DNA of 64,000 bases from Barnesiella sp. (GTDB lineage: Bacteria; Bacteroidota; Bacteroidia; Bacteroidales; Muribaculaceae): the NCBI GenBank assembly GCA_014800945.1, contig JAAVFD010000019.1, positions 1 through 64,000 on the forward strand, in the 5' to 3' direction. This document shows, piece after piece, positions 36,638-48,026 of the stretch (positions within the stretch are counted from its first letter, which is position 1; each line of letters starts with the position of its first letter). Below the pieces are notes generated by a model that was not told the origin of the DNA, made no database searches, and saw nothing but the letters and a program-made list of their open reading frames with translations. The translations under genes were made by a program, and so were the position numbers.

Positions 36638-37258
36638 TTAATTCTCAGAGGTTTTATCCTCTTCTTTTTCTTCCTTGTTCTCAATAGCCTTAGCCTCTTC
36701 CGCTTCAGCCTTCTTAGCTGCGGCAGCAGCCTTTGCGGCAGCTATCTTAGCCTCTCTCTCAGCCTGAATTTTGGCAAGTTCTTCGGGCGAAGGTGCCGGT
36801 TCTTCTTTCTCAGGGAGATAATTGAGTTTCTTTACGAGTTTGTCTCTTGTGAATACAGCCTGCTCAAAATCATTAGAGAACTGAAGTGCATCCTGAGGGC
36901 AAGATGTCACACAAAGCTGACAGAATGTACAACTACCGAGGTCGTACTGATATTTGTCAAGTTTACGTTTTTTCTTGCCGTCCGGTGTATCCACCATCTT
37001 TGTTGTGAGTGTGATGGTGCCGTTCGGACAGTTTCTCTCACAGATACCGCAAGCGATACATTTGTGGCGTCCTTCGTCATCGTATTTCAGTTCGAGAACG
37101 GCTCTGAATCTTTCGGGTACCTTCACAGTGTCTCTGTTTTCGGGATACTGCTCAGTGATTTTAGGGGTGATAAATTCCTTACCGGTTACCTGCATGCCTT
37201 TTAAGAGGCTGGCGATGCCTGAACCTAATGATGAAAAATAGTCTTTTACACTACCCAT
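36638..37258 (-). CDS. nuoI: NADH-quinone oxidoreductase subunit I with charged C-terminal tail
   Basis: The peripheral-arm ferredoxin-like subunit. Two [4Fe-4S] clusters are encoded by C67-C70-C73-C77 (CIACGICERNC) and C110-C113-C116-C120 (CTFCQLCVTSC). The N-terminus has the amphipathic membrane-contact region. Residues after about 150 form a ~55-residue low-complexity tail rich in Ala, Lys and Glu, which the core family does not need; total 206 aa. It resumes the nuo genes after the ATP synthase block, 34 bp after the atpG stop. Confidence 0.95.
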   Translation of the reverse strand: MGSVKDYFSSLGSGIASLLKGMQVTGKEFITPKITEQYPENRDTVKVPERFRAVLELKYDDEGRHKCIACGICERNCPNGTITLTTKMVDTPDGKKKRKLDKYQYDLGSCTFCQLCVTSCPQDALQFSNDFEQAVFTRDKLVKKLNYLPEKEEPAPSPEELAKIQAEREAKIAAAKAAAAAKKAEAEEAKAIENKEEKEEDKTSEN

Positions 37259-37292
37259 GGTTTATTATTTGTAATTACTTTTTCGTTTATGT

Positions 37293-38174
37293 TTATCTGA
37301 TTTGACCGCCGAGAATATCAAGCAACTCAGTGGTGATACTCTGCTGACGTAGTTTATTATATTCAAGTTGGAGCTGTTCGAGCAGCTTGGTGGCATTGTC
37401 GTTAGCACTCTGCATAGCCATAACTCTGGCAGCCTGCTCCGAAGCTCTGTTTTCAGTAAAGATATCCTGCATAACAGCAAGAAGCAGCATTGGTAGAGCT
37501 GAATTAAAGATTGCCTCGGGTGATGGCTCAAAGATGTATGGCTTGGCGGTGTTTTTGCCTTGTGCGGGTGCAAATGCTTCCTGAGTAACCGGTAGGAGCT
37601 GTCCGAAACTTGGTCTCTGCCTGCTAACACTCTGGAAATTCATGTACAGGAAATCAACTTTGTCGGTTTCACCGCTTTCAAAACTTTTGGTGAGGAAGTC
37701 CACGAACACCTTTACACCCTCTCCGGTTGTTTTAGAGTCAACTCCATCGCGTGAGCGCACATCCACGCCCGATGATGCGATTTTGGAGACGGCTTTAAGT
37801 ATTTTCTTGCCAATGGGGTAGATTGTCACTCTGACATCCGCACCATAGGTTTCTCTAATTTCAGCGAGCTTTGACTGAAGGAGTTTGAAGATGTTAATAT
37901 TGTAAGCGCCGCATAGTCCATCGTCAGAGCCGAAAACAACAATGGTTATGTTATTAACCGGTCTCTGCTCCATCAGAGGGGATGAGAATTCGGTGTCAGC
38001 TCCGAGAATGTTGCCGATAATCTCTTCAATGCCTTTGCGATATGGCTGGAGGCGCTTGAGGCTTTGCTCCGCCTTGTGCATCTTAGCGGAGGAAATCATC
38101 TTCATGGCTCCTGTAATCTTCTGCGACGAAGCTACGGATCCTATTCGTGCTTTAAGCTCTCGAAGTGTTGCCAT
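37293..38174 (-). CDS. atpG: F-type ATP synthase subunit gamma
   Basis: The rotor shaft of F1. The N-terminal helix begins MATLRELKARIGSVASSQKITGAMKMISSAKM-like, and the C-terminal helix has RASEQAARVMAMQSANDNA ... YNKLRQQSITTELLDI. The centre (about 75-220) is the Rossmann-like part, with the typical SDDGLCGAYN. The 293-aa length is normal. It is the last atp gene; nuoI follows 34 bp on with no terminator between. Confidence 0.96.
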   Translation of the reverse strand: MATLRELKARIGSVASSQKITGAMKMISSAKMHKAEQSLKRLQPYRKGIEEIIGNILGADTEFSSPLMEQRPVNNITIVVFGSDDGLCGAYNINIFKLLQSKLAEIRETYGADVRVTIYPIGKKILKAVSKIASSGVDVRSRDGVDSKTTGEGVKVFVDFLTKSFESGETDKVDFLYMNFQSVSRQRPSFGQLLPVTQEAFAPAQGKNTAKPYIFEPSPEAIFNSALPMLLLAVMQDIFTENRASEQAARVMAMQSANDNATKLLEQLQLEYNKLRQQSITTELLDILGGQIR

Positions 38175-38203
38175 GCTTATTGAGTGACCGGTTGATAATT
38201 ATA

Positions 38204-39778
38204 TTAGTTGTATCTGGCAGCAATTTCCTGTGCTGCGGCAGTGATTTTATCTGTTATTTCATCTGTAATCTGACCCTGACGCAGGAGATCAAGTACATCA
38301 GCCTGGTGGCGGGCATGCAGGAGCTGCAGGAAGAGCTTTTCAAACTCAGCCACTTTGTCAAGGGGTACATTTTCAAGAAGTCCTTTGGTGCCGCAGAAAA
38401 TCACAGCAATTTCCTCTTCAACAGCGAGTGGGTGATACTGGGGCTGGATGAGCAGGCGCTCGTTCTTGCGACCTTTGTCAATAACCTTAGCAGTAACAGG
38501 ATCAATGTCACCACCGAACTTTGTGAATGATTCGAGCTCGCGGAACTGTGCCTGGTCAATTTTCAGCGTACCGGCAACTTTTTTCATTGATTTTATCTGT
38601 GCGTTGCCACCTACACGAGACACTGAGATACCGACATTGATAGCGGGGCGAATACCTCTGTTGAAGAGTGCGGTTTCAAGGAATATCTGACCGTCGGTGA
38701 TAGAAATAACGTTTGTCGGGATGTATGCGCTGACATCACCAGCCTGAGTTTCAATGATAGGCAGCGCTGTGAGTGAACCACCGCCTTTGACGATTGGTTT
38801 GAGCGGCTCGGGAAGGTCATTCATATTTTCAGCTACCTCTTGGTTGTCAATAATTTTAGCAGCTCTTTCGAGAAGACGGGAATGGAGGTAGAATATATCA
38901 CCCGGATATGCCTCACGTCCGGAGGGGCGCTTGAGAATCAGGGAAATTTCACGGTAAGCAACAGCCTGCTTTGAGAGGTCATCGTACACTATGAGTGCGT
39001 CTCTGCCGGTGTCTCTGAAGAATTCACCGATGGCTACTCCGGCAAATGGTGAATAGTAGCGCATAGAAGCGGAGTCGGCAGCAGTAGCTGCAACCACTAC
39101 AGTATAATCAAGAGCTCCGTGCTGACGAAGTGTTTCCACAGTTGCGGCAACAGAAGAAGCTTTCTGTCCGATAGCTACATATATGCAGTAAACAGGTTTG
39201 CCCTCCTCAAAGTTTTTGCGCTGATTGATAATGGTGTCAATAGCAATGGCTGTTTTACCAATCTGACGGTCACCGATGATAAGTTCTCTCTGTCCCCTTC
39301 CGATGGGTACCATGGAGTCAACCGCCTTGATACCGGTTTGAAGCGGCTGCTTGACCGGCTGACGGAAAATAACTCCGGGTGCTTTTCTTTCGAGCGGTAA
39401 TCTCAGGAGTTCACCTTCAATTGGTCCTTTGCCGTCAATGGGTTCTCCGAGGACGTTGATAACACGTCCGAGGAGTCCCTCACCCACCGGGATAGAAGCG
39501 ATTTGTCCGGTTCGCTTAACGCTCATTCCTTCGGTAACCTTGTCCACATTGTCAAGGAGAATTACTCCGACATTGCTTTCTTCAAGGTTGAGCGCCACTC
39601 CGGTGACACCGTTTTCAAACTCAACGAGCTCGTTTGCACAAACATTGTCGAGTCCATATACGTGTGCCACACCGTCTCCTACTTCAAGTACGGTGCCAGT
39701 TTCCTCGAACGACACTTTTGAATTTATGTCGGCGAGCTGTTGCTTCAATACTTCAGATATCTCGCTGGGATTAATCAT
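38204..39778 (-). CDS. atpA: F-type ATP synthase subunit alpha
   Basis: The regulatory nucleotide-binding subunit of F1. Walker A GDRQIGKT is at 169-176. The beta-barrel head, the catalytic-interface region [16 protein letters not shown] and the arginine-finger segment SVSRVGG are present. The 524-aa length is normal. It lies 29 bp before atpG and 2 bp after atpH. Confidence 0.97.
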   Translation of the reverse strand: MINPSEISEVLKQQLADINSKVSFEETGTVLEVGDGVAHVYGLDNVCANELVEFENGVTGVALNLEESNVGVILLDNVDKVTEGMSVKRTGQIASIPVGEGLLGRVINVLGEPIDGKGPIEGELLRLPLERKAPGVIFRQPVKQPLQTGIKAVDSMVPIGRGQRELIIGDRQIGKTAIAIDTIINQRKNFEEGKPVYCIYVAIGQKASSVAATVETLRQHGALDYTVVVAATAADSASMRYYSPFAGVAIGEFFRDTGRDALIVYDDLSKQAVAYREISLILKRPSGREAYPGDIFYLHSRLLERAAKIIDNQEVAENMNDLPEPLKPIVKGGGSLTALPIIETQAGDVSAYIPTNVISITDGQIFLETALFNRGIRPAINVGISVSRVGGNAQIKSMKKVAGTLKIDQAQFRELESFTKFGGDIDPVTAKVIDKGRKNERLLIQPQYHPLAVEEEIAVIFCGTKGLLENVPLDKVAEFEKLFLQLLHARHQADVLDLLRQGQITDEITDKITAAAQEIAARYN

Positions 39779-39780
39779 CG

Positions 39781-40326
39781 TTATTTGCTTATAAGGTTCA
39801 AACGCAATTGCTTTAATTCGTTGGCAACCGATGCATCAAGGCGTTCATTGCCGGACTGCACGGTGAATCCGCCAATTAGCTCGGGATTGACTTGGGTGGA
39901 ATATTCCATAGTTGCATTCCCGAGGTGTGAGGCGATAATTTTTTTGAGTCTCTTTTCTTCTTCCGGGTCAAGAGGAGCGGCAGTGCAAACTTTAACAACC
40001 TTTATGTTGTTGAGGTTTCTGAATGTTTCCAGATAAGCAAGTGCAATTGCTCTTGCTGACGCAAACCGGTTGTTGTTTTGCAGGAGTGTGAGGAAATTGT
40101 TGAACTCAGTGTCATCAGAAGTGGCTTGTGCGGCTGTGAGGATAAGTTTTTTCTTGTCCTGAGGAGCAACAAAGGGATTTGCGAGCGCCTTCTGAATGTC
40201 CGGTTGAATCTCAAAAGCGTGCGCGAGGTTATTCATGAGATTGTAAATGCGCTGCTGCACACCTTTTTGTGCGGCAACCTCATAAATAGCCTTAGCGTAT
40301 CTTTTAGGGATTAGTCCTTCGTTCAT
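39781..40326 (-). CDS. atpH: F-type ATP synthase subunit delta
   Basis: A 181-aa stator protein linking the b subunit to the top of the alpha/beta ring. The N-terminal helical domain starts [14 protein letters not shown], and the C-terminal part carries the conserved [19 protein letters not shown] block. It starts 10 bp after the atpF stop. Confidence 0.94.
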   Translation of the reverse strand: MNEGLIPKRYAKAIYEVAAQKGVQQRIYNLMNNLAHAFEIQPDIQKALANPFVAPQDKKKLILTAAQATSDDTEFNNFLTLLQNNNRFASARAIALAYLETFRNLNNIKVVKVCTAAPLDPEEEKRLKKIIASHLGNATMEYSTQVNPELIGGFTVQSGNERLDASVANELKQLRLNLISK

Positions 40327-40336
40327 TTCCTATGTA

Positions 40337-40834
40337 TCAGTTTTGTTTTTCCATATCATCAAGGAGTGAATCGACAAGTTTTTTCTGTTGTGTCTTGTCA
40401 GCCATCTCTCCTTTGACCACTTTAGCCGCAATATCGAGTGCAAAAGCGCTCACTTCGTTTCGGAACTGCTTTTCAGCTTCTTTTCTTTCTTGCGCGATAG
40501 AAATTTTTGCTGCGTCCATAACCTTGGCCGCTTCTTTCTTAGCAGCGTCTCTTGCCTCCTCGATGATTTGAGTTTTCATCTTGTCTGCCTCTCTAAGCAT
40601 ATCAGCCTGCTGCTTTCTTGCCTCGGCAATAGCTGCATCAGCCTGCTCTTTTGCGTGGTCAAGCTGCTCTTTTGCGCTTTGTGCGTACTCCACCCCCTTG
40701 TCAATGAGGTCAGCTCTGCTTTCTACACCTTTAAGAATAGCCGGCCAGCCCCATTTGTAAAGAACGAGGAAGAGTATGGCAAAAGCCACAAACATCCAGA
40801 AAATCAAGCCGAAATCAGGCGTGAAGAGTTCCAT
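40337..40834 (-). CDS. atpF: F-type ATP synthase subunit b
   Basis: A 165-aa stator subunit. One membrane helix (about 9-27, FWMFVAFAILFLVLYKWGW) is followed by a long Ala/Glu/Lys-rich amphipathic helix (28-150) that dimerises. The position between atpE and atpH is canonical. Confidence 0.94.
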   Translation of the reverse strand: MELFTPDFGLIFWMFVAFAILFLVLYKWGWPAILKGVESRADLIDKGVEYAQSAKEQLDHAKEQADAAIAEARKQQADMLREADKMKTQIIEEARDAAKKEAAKVMDAAKISIAQERKEAEKQFRNEVSAFALDIAAKVVKGEMADKTQQKKLVDSLLDDMEKQN

Positions 40835-40849
40835 TTTGAGTGAGTGTGA

Positions 40850-41095
40850 TTAGAGGAAAAGTGAGAGTACACAAACGATGACAGCGAAAAGAGCCACACC
40901 TTCAACAAGAGCGGCAATCACAATCATGTTGCTTCGGATATCACCTGCGCTTTCGGGCTGGCGAGCGATAGCTTCCATAGCAGCTGCACCGATTTTACCG
41001 ATTCCGAGTCCAGCTCCAATAGCTGCGATAGCTGCTCCGATACAAGCTCCGATGCCGAGCACTCCATTAATTTCTGCTAAAATCATTGCTAACAT
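40850..41095 (-). CDS. atpE: F-type ATP synthase subunit c
   Basis: An 81-aa hairpin of two helices joined by the polar loop ARQPE. The ion-binding carboxylate is E65, in helix two (ALVEGVAL). The helix-one position that is Gln in sodium-type rings is Ile here, and the Ser-Thr after the Glu is Gly-Val, so this is a proton-type ring by known signatures. An internal ATG three codons in is an alternative start. Confidence 0.94.
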   Translation of the reverse strand: MLAMILAEINGVLGIGACIGAAIAAIGAGLGIGKIGAAAMEAIARQPESAGDIRSNMIVIAALVEGVALFAVIVCVLSLFL

Positions 41096-41131
41096 AATCT
41101 GTTGATTTTAAGTGTATATTTAATAATATAT

Positions 41132-42238
41132 TTAATTCTGTTGCGATTGAGTTGCGGGTTTGTGCTGCTCGTGATGCCCCTCTTCCTGCCCGAATGAGAT
41201 GAAAAGGGTTGAGAGCATTGTGAAGACGTATGCCTGAATGAAGCTCACGAGAGTATCGATGAGCAACATGAATACCGAGAAGAAAACTGATACCACAGTT
41301 GTTGCACCGGCAACCGCAGCCCCCATAGCTCCGAAGATAAAAATGAGGAGTGTGAGCACTATGATGATCATGTGACCACCCATCATATTAGCAAACAGAC
41401 GCACTGTGAGCGCAGCGGGTTTGGTGAACACACCGAATATTTCAATGAGCGGCATGATAGGTATCGGGAATTTGAGCCAGAGGGGAACATCCGGCCAAAG
41501 TATCTCTTTCCAATAGTGCTTAGTGCCCATGAAGTTGGTAATGAAGAAAGTTATGAGGGCAAGCACGAGTGTAACGGCTATGTTACCTGTAAGGTTTGCT
41601 CCACCGGGGAACACGACAACGAGCCCGAGGAGATTCATAAACAGGATGAGGAGGAATACCGTGAGCAGATATGGTGCGAATTTGGGTGCTTTAGCTCCTA
41701 AGGTAGGCTTAATAACTCCATCGTAAACAAAGGTTATAAGCGATTCCATTGCTCCCACAAACTTTCGGGGAGCTTTATGTCCCATAGTCTTGTGCCATTT
41801 AGCAACTGAAAGAACACTCCATATAACCAAAATGACGGCAATGAAGAGCGCACACACATTTTTAGTAATAGAGAAATCCCAGGGGCGATATTCCTTACCG
41901 TCAACAATCTCTACAAGTTTGCCGGGGTGCTGACCATCTTTAGGAGAGATGAAGAAAGTAGCGTTGCCCTGAGTGTATGATTTACCGTTATCAACCTTGG
42001 ATGACATGAAACAATGGAATCCGTCATGCCCCCAAACAATAATAGGCAATGGGATTCTAACATGGTGATTGAAAGGCACTTCCCATCCGTAGCCGTCGCC
42101 AAGGTGCTCGAAAATAATTTCTTTAGGGTTTATTTTCGAGGAATCACCATCTGAAGATGCAGATGCTGTAAGGGGACTAATCATCGCAAAGAGGATGACC
42201 AGCAGCAAAGCTATTTTATTTATAGTACGCTTCAGCAT
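41132..42238 (-). CDS. atpB: F-type ATP synthase subunit a with N-terminal signal and extra domain
   Basis: The stator proton-channel subunit. The N-terminus has a signal peptide (about 1-25) and then a periplasmic segment (to about 120) before the membrane part, as in other Bacteroidota. The essential Arg lies in KPAALTVRLFANMMGGHM, and QAYVFTMLSTLFIS is the final helix. The C-terminus is His/Gln-rich. I chose the ATG at 42238; the frame runs further only to a TTG. It overlaps the atpC stop by 7 bp (ATGCTGA). Confidence 0.94.
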   Translation of the reverse strand: MLKRTINKIALLLVILFAMISPLTASASSDGDSSKINPKEIIFEHLGDGYGWEVPFNHHVRIPLPIIVWGHDGFHCFMSSKVDNGKSYTQGNATFFISPKDGQHPGKLVEIVDGKEYRPWDFSITKNVCALFIAVILVIWSVLSVAKWHKTMGHKAPRKFVGAMESLITFVYDGVIKPTLGAKAPKFAPYLLTVFLLILFMNLLGLVVVFPGGANLTGNIAVTLVLALITFFITNFMGTKHYWKEILWPDVPLWLKFPIPIMPLIEIFGVFTKPAALTVRLFANMMGGHMIIIVLTLLIFIFGAMGAAVAGATTVVSVFFSVFMLLIDTLVSFIQAYVFTMLSTLFISFGQEEGHHEQHKPATQSQQN

Positions 42239-42465
42239 AAACAAACGGAAATTACGTTGTTGTCCACATCTACAAGTCCACCCTGAATATCAACGCTCTG
42301 AGCATCTCCAGCCTCGGTATAGGTAATTGTACCGGGGTTGAGGACAGACACGAGCGAGGCGTGATTTTTCAGCACAGTGAACTCTCCCATCTGTCCGGGA
42401 AGTGTCACAGAGCTGACTTCGCCTTCAAAGACAACATCTTCTGCCGAAATAATCTTCAGAGTCAT
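42232..42465 (-). CDS. atpC: F-type ATP synthase subunit epsilon, short form
   Basis: Only 77 aa: the N-terminal beta-barrel is complete (EVSSVTLPGQMGEFTVLKNH and IQGGLVDVDNNVISV), but the C-terminal two-helix domain that inhibits ATP hydrolysis in many bacteria is absent. The short form is usual in Bacteroidales, so this is not a frameshift: the next gene starts inside its stop. It lies 33 bp after atpD. Confidence 0.93.
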   Translation of the reverse strand: MTLKIISAEDVVFEGEVSSVTLPGQMGEFTVLKNHASLVSVLNPGTITYTEAGDAQSVDIQGGLVDVDNNVISVCLC

Positions 42466-42498
42466 ATTGATATTGCTGGTTGGTTAAATTTTCATTTA

Positions 42499-44010
<1,512 letters not shown>

Positions 44011-44036
44011 TCAAATAACGTTTTCAGAAATAGATA

Positions 44037-45113
44037 TTAAAGATGAATACCATAAACAACGATGAGCACCATGAGCACAAGGTTGAAGAGGTTGATTGGA
44101 AGGAGATATTTCCATTCAAGTGAAAGCATCTGGTCAATTCTGAGACGGGGGAATGTCCATTTGAACCAAATGATTATGAAAGAGATCGCGATAGCTTTAC
44201 CGATAAACCACACAACACCGGGGATATAGTCCATAATTGCATTGAAACCATCCCATCCGGGGAAATGAAGCGGCATCCAACCGCCGAAGAAAAGGAGAGT
44301 AGCCACACCGGAAACGATGAAGAGATTTAGATACTCGGCCAGATAGAAGAATCCGAAATGTATGCCGGAGTACTCAGTGTGATAACCTGCGGTAAGCTCG
44401 CTCTCAGCCTCGGGAAGGTCAAACGGGCCACGGTTTGTTTCAGCAGTACCGGCGATGAGATAAATAATGAAAGCTATTATGGCAGGAATATGTCCGGAGA
44501 AGATAAACCAGAGATTATTCTGAGCCTCAACTATATCACCAACACTCATGGAACCGGCAAACACCACCATTGTGAGCACTGACAGCCCGATAGAAAGTTC
44601 ATAGCTCACCATCTGTGCTCCTGAACGGAGTGCACCGATGAGTGTGAACTTATTGTTACTTGACCATCCTGCAAGAAGTATGCCGAGTACACCGATAGAT
44701 GAAACTGCTATAAGGAAGAATATTCCGATATTGAAATCAATAATCTGCAATCCGTTGCCCCAAGGTAGCACAGCAAAAGCAAGCATTGATGCGAGGATAA
44801 CCAGATAAGGTGCAAGCGCAAAGAGGAATTTATCGGTGTGGTTGAGCGAAATCAACTCCTTGATAAGCATCTTGAACATGTCTGCAAAGCTCTGGAGGAG
44901 ACCCATAGGACCAACTCGGTTAGGACCGAGACGGCACTGAAATGCAGCACAAATCTTACGCTCGAAATAGATATAGAAGAGTGCCAGAAGGGAATATGTG
45001 AGCAGAAGAGCTACTCCAATCAGCACACACTCTGTGGTAACAGTGAGCCATTCGGGCATGAATGAGCTGAGGAGGTTGTGAATCCAGTTTGTAAATAATG
45101 AGAAATCAAACAT
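44037..45113 (-). CDS. nuoH: NADH-quinone oxidoreductase subunit H
   Basis: A 358-aa membrane subunit joining the peripheral arm to the membrane arm and forming the quinone tunnel, with eight helices. Family blocks are [21 protein letters not shown], the [26 protein letters not shown] loop and [19 protein letters not shown]-like. It lies 39 bp after nuoCD. The next gene is atpD instead of nuoI. Confidence 0.96.
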   Translation of the reverse strand: MFDFSLFTNWIHNLLSSFMPEWLTVTTECVLIGVALLLTYSLLALFYIYFERKICAAFQCRLGPNRVGPMGLLQSFADMFKMLIKELISLNHTDKFLFALAPYLVILASMLAFAVLPWGNGLQIIDFNIGIFFLIAVSSIGVLGILLAGWSSNNKFTLIGALRSGAQMVSYELSIGLSVLTMVVFAGSMSVGDIVEAQNNLWFIFSGHIPAIIAFIIYLIAGTAETNRGPFDLPEAESELTAGYHTEYSGIHFGFFYLAEYLNLFIVSGVATLLFFGGWMPLHFPGWDGFNAIMDYIPGVVWFIGKAIAISFIIIWFKWTFPRLRIDQMLSLEWKYLLPINLFNLVLMVLIVVYGIHL

Positions 45114-45152
45114 AACTTATCTCTTTTCAAATTTTATTCTATTCCGGTTCTA

Positions 45153-46781
45153 TTATCTGTCAATATCTGGAACGATATAGTCGAGTGAACCGCCGATTGT
45201 GATAAGGTCGGCAATTTTGTCGCCTCTTGTAAGAGAATCAACCACAGCAGCTGCCGGGAGTGAGGGAGTAACCAGTTTAAGACGATATGGATTAACTGTA
45301 CCGTCGCTTTCGAGATATACTCCGAATGTGCCTCGGCAACCTTCAACAGTGCGGAACCAGTGACCCACAGGCAATTTGAGCACCTTAGGCACCTTCACGC
45401 AGTACTCTCCTTCAGGAATATTGTTGACGAGCTGCTCAAGAATGCGTGCACTCTGAATAATTTCATCCATTCTCACCATGAAGCGAGCCATAGAGTCACC
45501 TTCAGTGCGTACAACCTCTTCGAAATCGAGTTCGCCGTATATACTGTAGGGGGTTGTTTTACGGACATCACAAGCCCAGCCCGAAGCACGTCCGCTTGGA
45601 CCGGTAACGCCCCACGAAACTGCATTTTCCTTGGTGAGTACACCAACACCTTCCATTCGGTTTTTGGTGATGACGTTGCCAACAAACAGCTTCTCGTATT
45701 CCTTAATATTTTTAGGGATTATTTCAAGAAGAGCTCTCACATCATCTGCAAAATCGGGTGCAAGATCCTGCATAACGCCACCGATACATTCGTAGTTGAA
45801 TGTCATGCGAGCACCACAGGTCTTATCCATTATGTCAAGAATCTGCTCACGCACACGGAGAGCATAGAATAGCATAGTGGTAGCACCAAGGTCCATGCAG
45901 AAAGTACCGATGAATAGGCAGTGTGATGCAATACGCGAAAGTTCGTCCATCATAACGCGTATAACCTGAGCTCTGCGAGATATTTCAATTCCAGCAGCCT
46001 CCTCTATAGTCATGCAAAGACAGTGGTGATAAGGATGAGCCGAGAAATAGTCGAGACGGTCCATGAAATGGAGAGTCTGGGGATATGTGAGGTTCTCACA
46101 AATTTTTTCGATGCCACGGTGGATATAACCCATATAGACATCGATTTTTTTGATAGTTTCGCCGTCAACAGCTGTGCGGAAACGGAGCACACCGTGAGTT
46201 GCGGGGTGCTGCGGGCCGATGTTCACAACAAAGTCGTTTTCAGCAAAAATTCTTTCTTCCTTACATTCGATTTTACCCTCGGCATCGCGTGTATAAACCT
46301 GAGTGAAGTCGCTCTGACGTTCATTATCCTCAGGCACGGGATTTGTTTCGGGACTTGCATCATAGTCTTTTCTGAGAGGATAGCCCTTCCAGTCAATACT
46401 CAGGAAGATGCGGCGCATATCCGGATTGTTAAGGAATACAATGCCGAAGAAATCATAAACCTCGCGCTCATAAATTCCTGCAATGTGCCACAGGTCGGCA
46501 ATTGAAGTAAGTGCGGGATTAACTCTATCTTCGGTTGTAACCTTTACTGCTATACGCTTATTATATTTAGTAGAGGTAAGGTAGTAAATACAGCCCAACT
46601 TCTCTACCCAGTCCATGCCGACAATGGTCATGAGGAAGTCAAACGAGAGCTCGGCATTGTCGCGAAGCGTTTCAGCGAGATCGTGCCATTGAGCATCGGG
46701 AATCTCCACTGTCAGCACATCACCTGTCTCAAAAGTGGCTTGCGGAAAAAGCTTAGCTATAATTTCCTGAGTATCTGCCAT
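45153..46781 (-). CDS. nuoCD: NADH-quinone oxidoreductase subunit CD (fusion)
   Basis: A 542-aa natural fusion. The NuoC part (about 1-150) has the conserved HIAGIYEREVYDFFGI and PLRKDY blocks. The NuoD part (about 170-542) has GPQHPATHGVLRF, EKICENLTYPQ, YSAHPYHHCLCMT-type and the C-terminal IADLITIGGSLDYIVPDIDR. NuoD forms part of the quinone pocket. The fusion is continuous, with no stop or frameshift between the parts, and is known in several lineages. Confidence 0.96.
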   Translation of the reverse strand: MADTQEIIAKLFPQATFETGDVLTVEIPDAQWHDLAETLRDNAELSFDFLMTIVGMDWVEKLGCIYYLTSTKYNKRIAVKVTTEDRVNPALTSIADLWHIAGIYEREVYDFFGIVFLNNPDMRRIFLSIDWKGYPLRKDYDASPETNPVPEDNERQSDFTQVYTRDAEGKIECKEERIFAENDFVVNIGPQHPATHGVLRFRTAVDGETIKKIDVYMGYIHRGIEKICENLTYPQTLHFMDRLDYFSAHPYHHCLCMTIEEAAGIEISRRAQVIRVMMDELSRIASHCLFIGTFCMDLGATTMLFYALRVREQILDIMDKTCGARMTFNYECIGGVMQDLAPDFADDVRALLEIIPKNIKEYEKLFVGNVITKNRMEGVGVLTKENAVSWGVTGPSGRASGWACDVRKTTPYSIYGELDFEEVVRTEGDSMARFMVRMDEIIQSARILEQLVNNIPEGEYCVKVPKVLKLPVGHWFRTVEGCRGTFGVYLESDGTVNPYRLKLVTPSLPAAAVVDSLTRGDKIADLITIGGSLDYIVPDIDR

Positions 46782-46837
46782 ATCTATGATTGGTTTCGTT
46801 ATAATCGGTTATTAATTTTTGATTGGGTGCCGAGGAT

Positions 46838-47446
46838 TTAATCTTCAACACCCTCAATAGGATGATTTTTCAGGAACTCTTCCTGTTTTTCCTGGCGGTT
46901 AACTCCGCCGAAGAATTTCTCAACCTTGATTTTGCGAGATAGCTGCATGATTGCATATATCATAGCTTCCGGACGTGGCGGGCAACCGGGAAGATAAACA
47001 TCCACGGGAATAATTTTGTCAACACCCATCACAACATGATATGATTTTTTGAAAGGTCCACCGCTCACTGCACACGCACCACAAGCAATAACATATTTGG
47101 GTTCTGCAAGCTGGTCATAGAGACGGCGCAAAACCGGAGCCATACGATGCACTATAGTACCTGCAACCATAATAAAGTCAGCCTGACGGGGGGATGAACG
47201 GGCAACCTCCCAGCCGAAGCGAGCCATATCATAGCGCGCCGCACCGAGAGACACAAATTCAATACCGCAGCAACTTGTCGCAAATGTCAAAGGCCATATT
47301 GAATTGGAGCGACCCCAGTTGATGAGTTTATCAAATGAACCTACAACAACGTTTGCACCATTTTCCTGAAGCTCTTTTACGAGACTTTCAATGTACTCGT
47401 TATCTTTCCACGCCTCATAGGGCATGCTCTTGGTAGTTACTTCCAT
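46838..47446 (-). CDS. nuoB: NADH-quinone oxidoreductase subunit B
   Basis: A 202-aa subunit holding the N2 [4Fe-4S] cluster that hands electrons to quinone. The adjacent cysteines C59-C60 (FATSCCGIE), C125 in GACAVSGG and C155 in PGCPP are the N2 ligand set; C122 is an extra Cys. It starts 10 bp inside the nuoA end and lies 56 bp before nuoCD. Confidence 0.96.
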   Translation of the reverse strand: MEVTTKSMPYEAWKDNEYIESLVKELQENGANVVVGSFDKLINWGRSNSIWPLTFATSCCGIEFVSLGAARYDMARFGWEVARSSPRQADFIMVAGTIVHRMAPVLRRLYDQLAEPKYVIACGACAVSGGPFKKSYHVVMGVDKIIPVDVYLPGCPPRPEAMIYAIMQLSRKIKVEKFFGGVNRQEKQEEFLKNHPIEGVED

Positions 47447-47805
47447 TCAAGCGCTCCTTTCCGCCAGGCATAAACGAGACCCAGCACTAAAATAATGAAA
47501 AAGATTGCGATGCTCACAAGACCCGCACCGCCAAGGGCTTTTACTCTGACAGCCCATGGAAATAGAAAAACGCATTCCACGTCAAACATCAGGAACAGAA
47601 TAGCGAAGAGATAATAGCCTACCTTGAATTGAGCCATACTTTCGCCACGGGTTGGAATACCACACTCATAAGCCTCACCCTTCTGAGGGTTGAAAGAGCG
47701 GGGAGAAATAAGCCCCGCAAGCCACAACGCAAGAGCCACAAGACCGATACCGGTAAGAGCAGCTGCTATAGCAAGCGTTGAGTTTTGAATCGACAGTAAT
47801 ACCAT
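47437..47805 (-). CDS. nuoA: NADH-quinone oxidoreductase subunit A
   Basis: A 122-aa subunit with three membrane helices. The conserved cytoplasmic loop is [15 protein letters not shown]-like, and the second helix holds [20 protein letters not shown] with the acidic residues used in coupling. It is the first gene of the 18-gene nuo/atp operon. Confidence 0.95.
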   Translation of the reverse strand: MVLLSIQNSTLAIAAALTGIGLVALALWLAGLISPRSFNPQKGEAYECGIPTRGESMAQFKVGYYLFAILFLMFDVECVFLFPWAVRVKALGGAGLVSIAIFFIILVLGLVYAWRKGALEWK

Positions 47806-48026
47806 ATTATTATTGTGTCAAAATTTTTCTCAGCCAACCGCCTAATTCACAAATACATAACTATGAAACAACACACAGTGAACCAAACGATTTGATTTTA
47901 ATTCGTGCAAATATAGGCAAAATTTCCCAACTACGCCTCAGATTCTTTTCTATTTTTTTAACCAGAGCCGAAAGCCAGTTAAAAATCATTAAAAGCATAA
48001 ATTTATAGGAAATCACGCCATTTTAT
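47806..48026. other. Intergenic region upstream of nuoA
   Basis: 221 bp, AT-rich. It contains the candidate nuo promoter (next entry) and, nearer the lipoprotein gene, a dyad TTTTTAAC/GTTAAAAA (47955-47962 with 47978-47985), a weak terminator candidate for the minus-strand lipoprotein gene. No other gene is seen. Confidence 0.6.
47908..47915 (-). promoter_or_regulatory. Putative -7 box for the nuo/atp operon
   Basis: On the minus strand TATATTTG fits TAnnTTTG exactly and lies about 100 bp before the nuoA ATG, implying a leader near 95 nt. A clear -33 TTTG is not seen at the normal spacing. Confidence 0.5.

Noticed and set aside
45153-46781. Possible frameshift or chimera in a long nuoC/nuoD frame
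   Set aside because: The reading frame is continuous and the two domains keep their full landmarks; the nuoCD fusion is known in bacteria.
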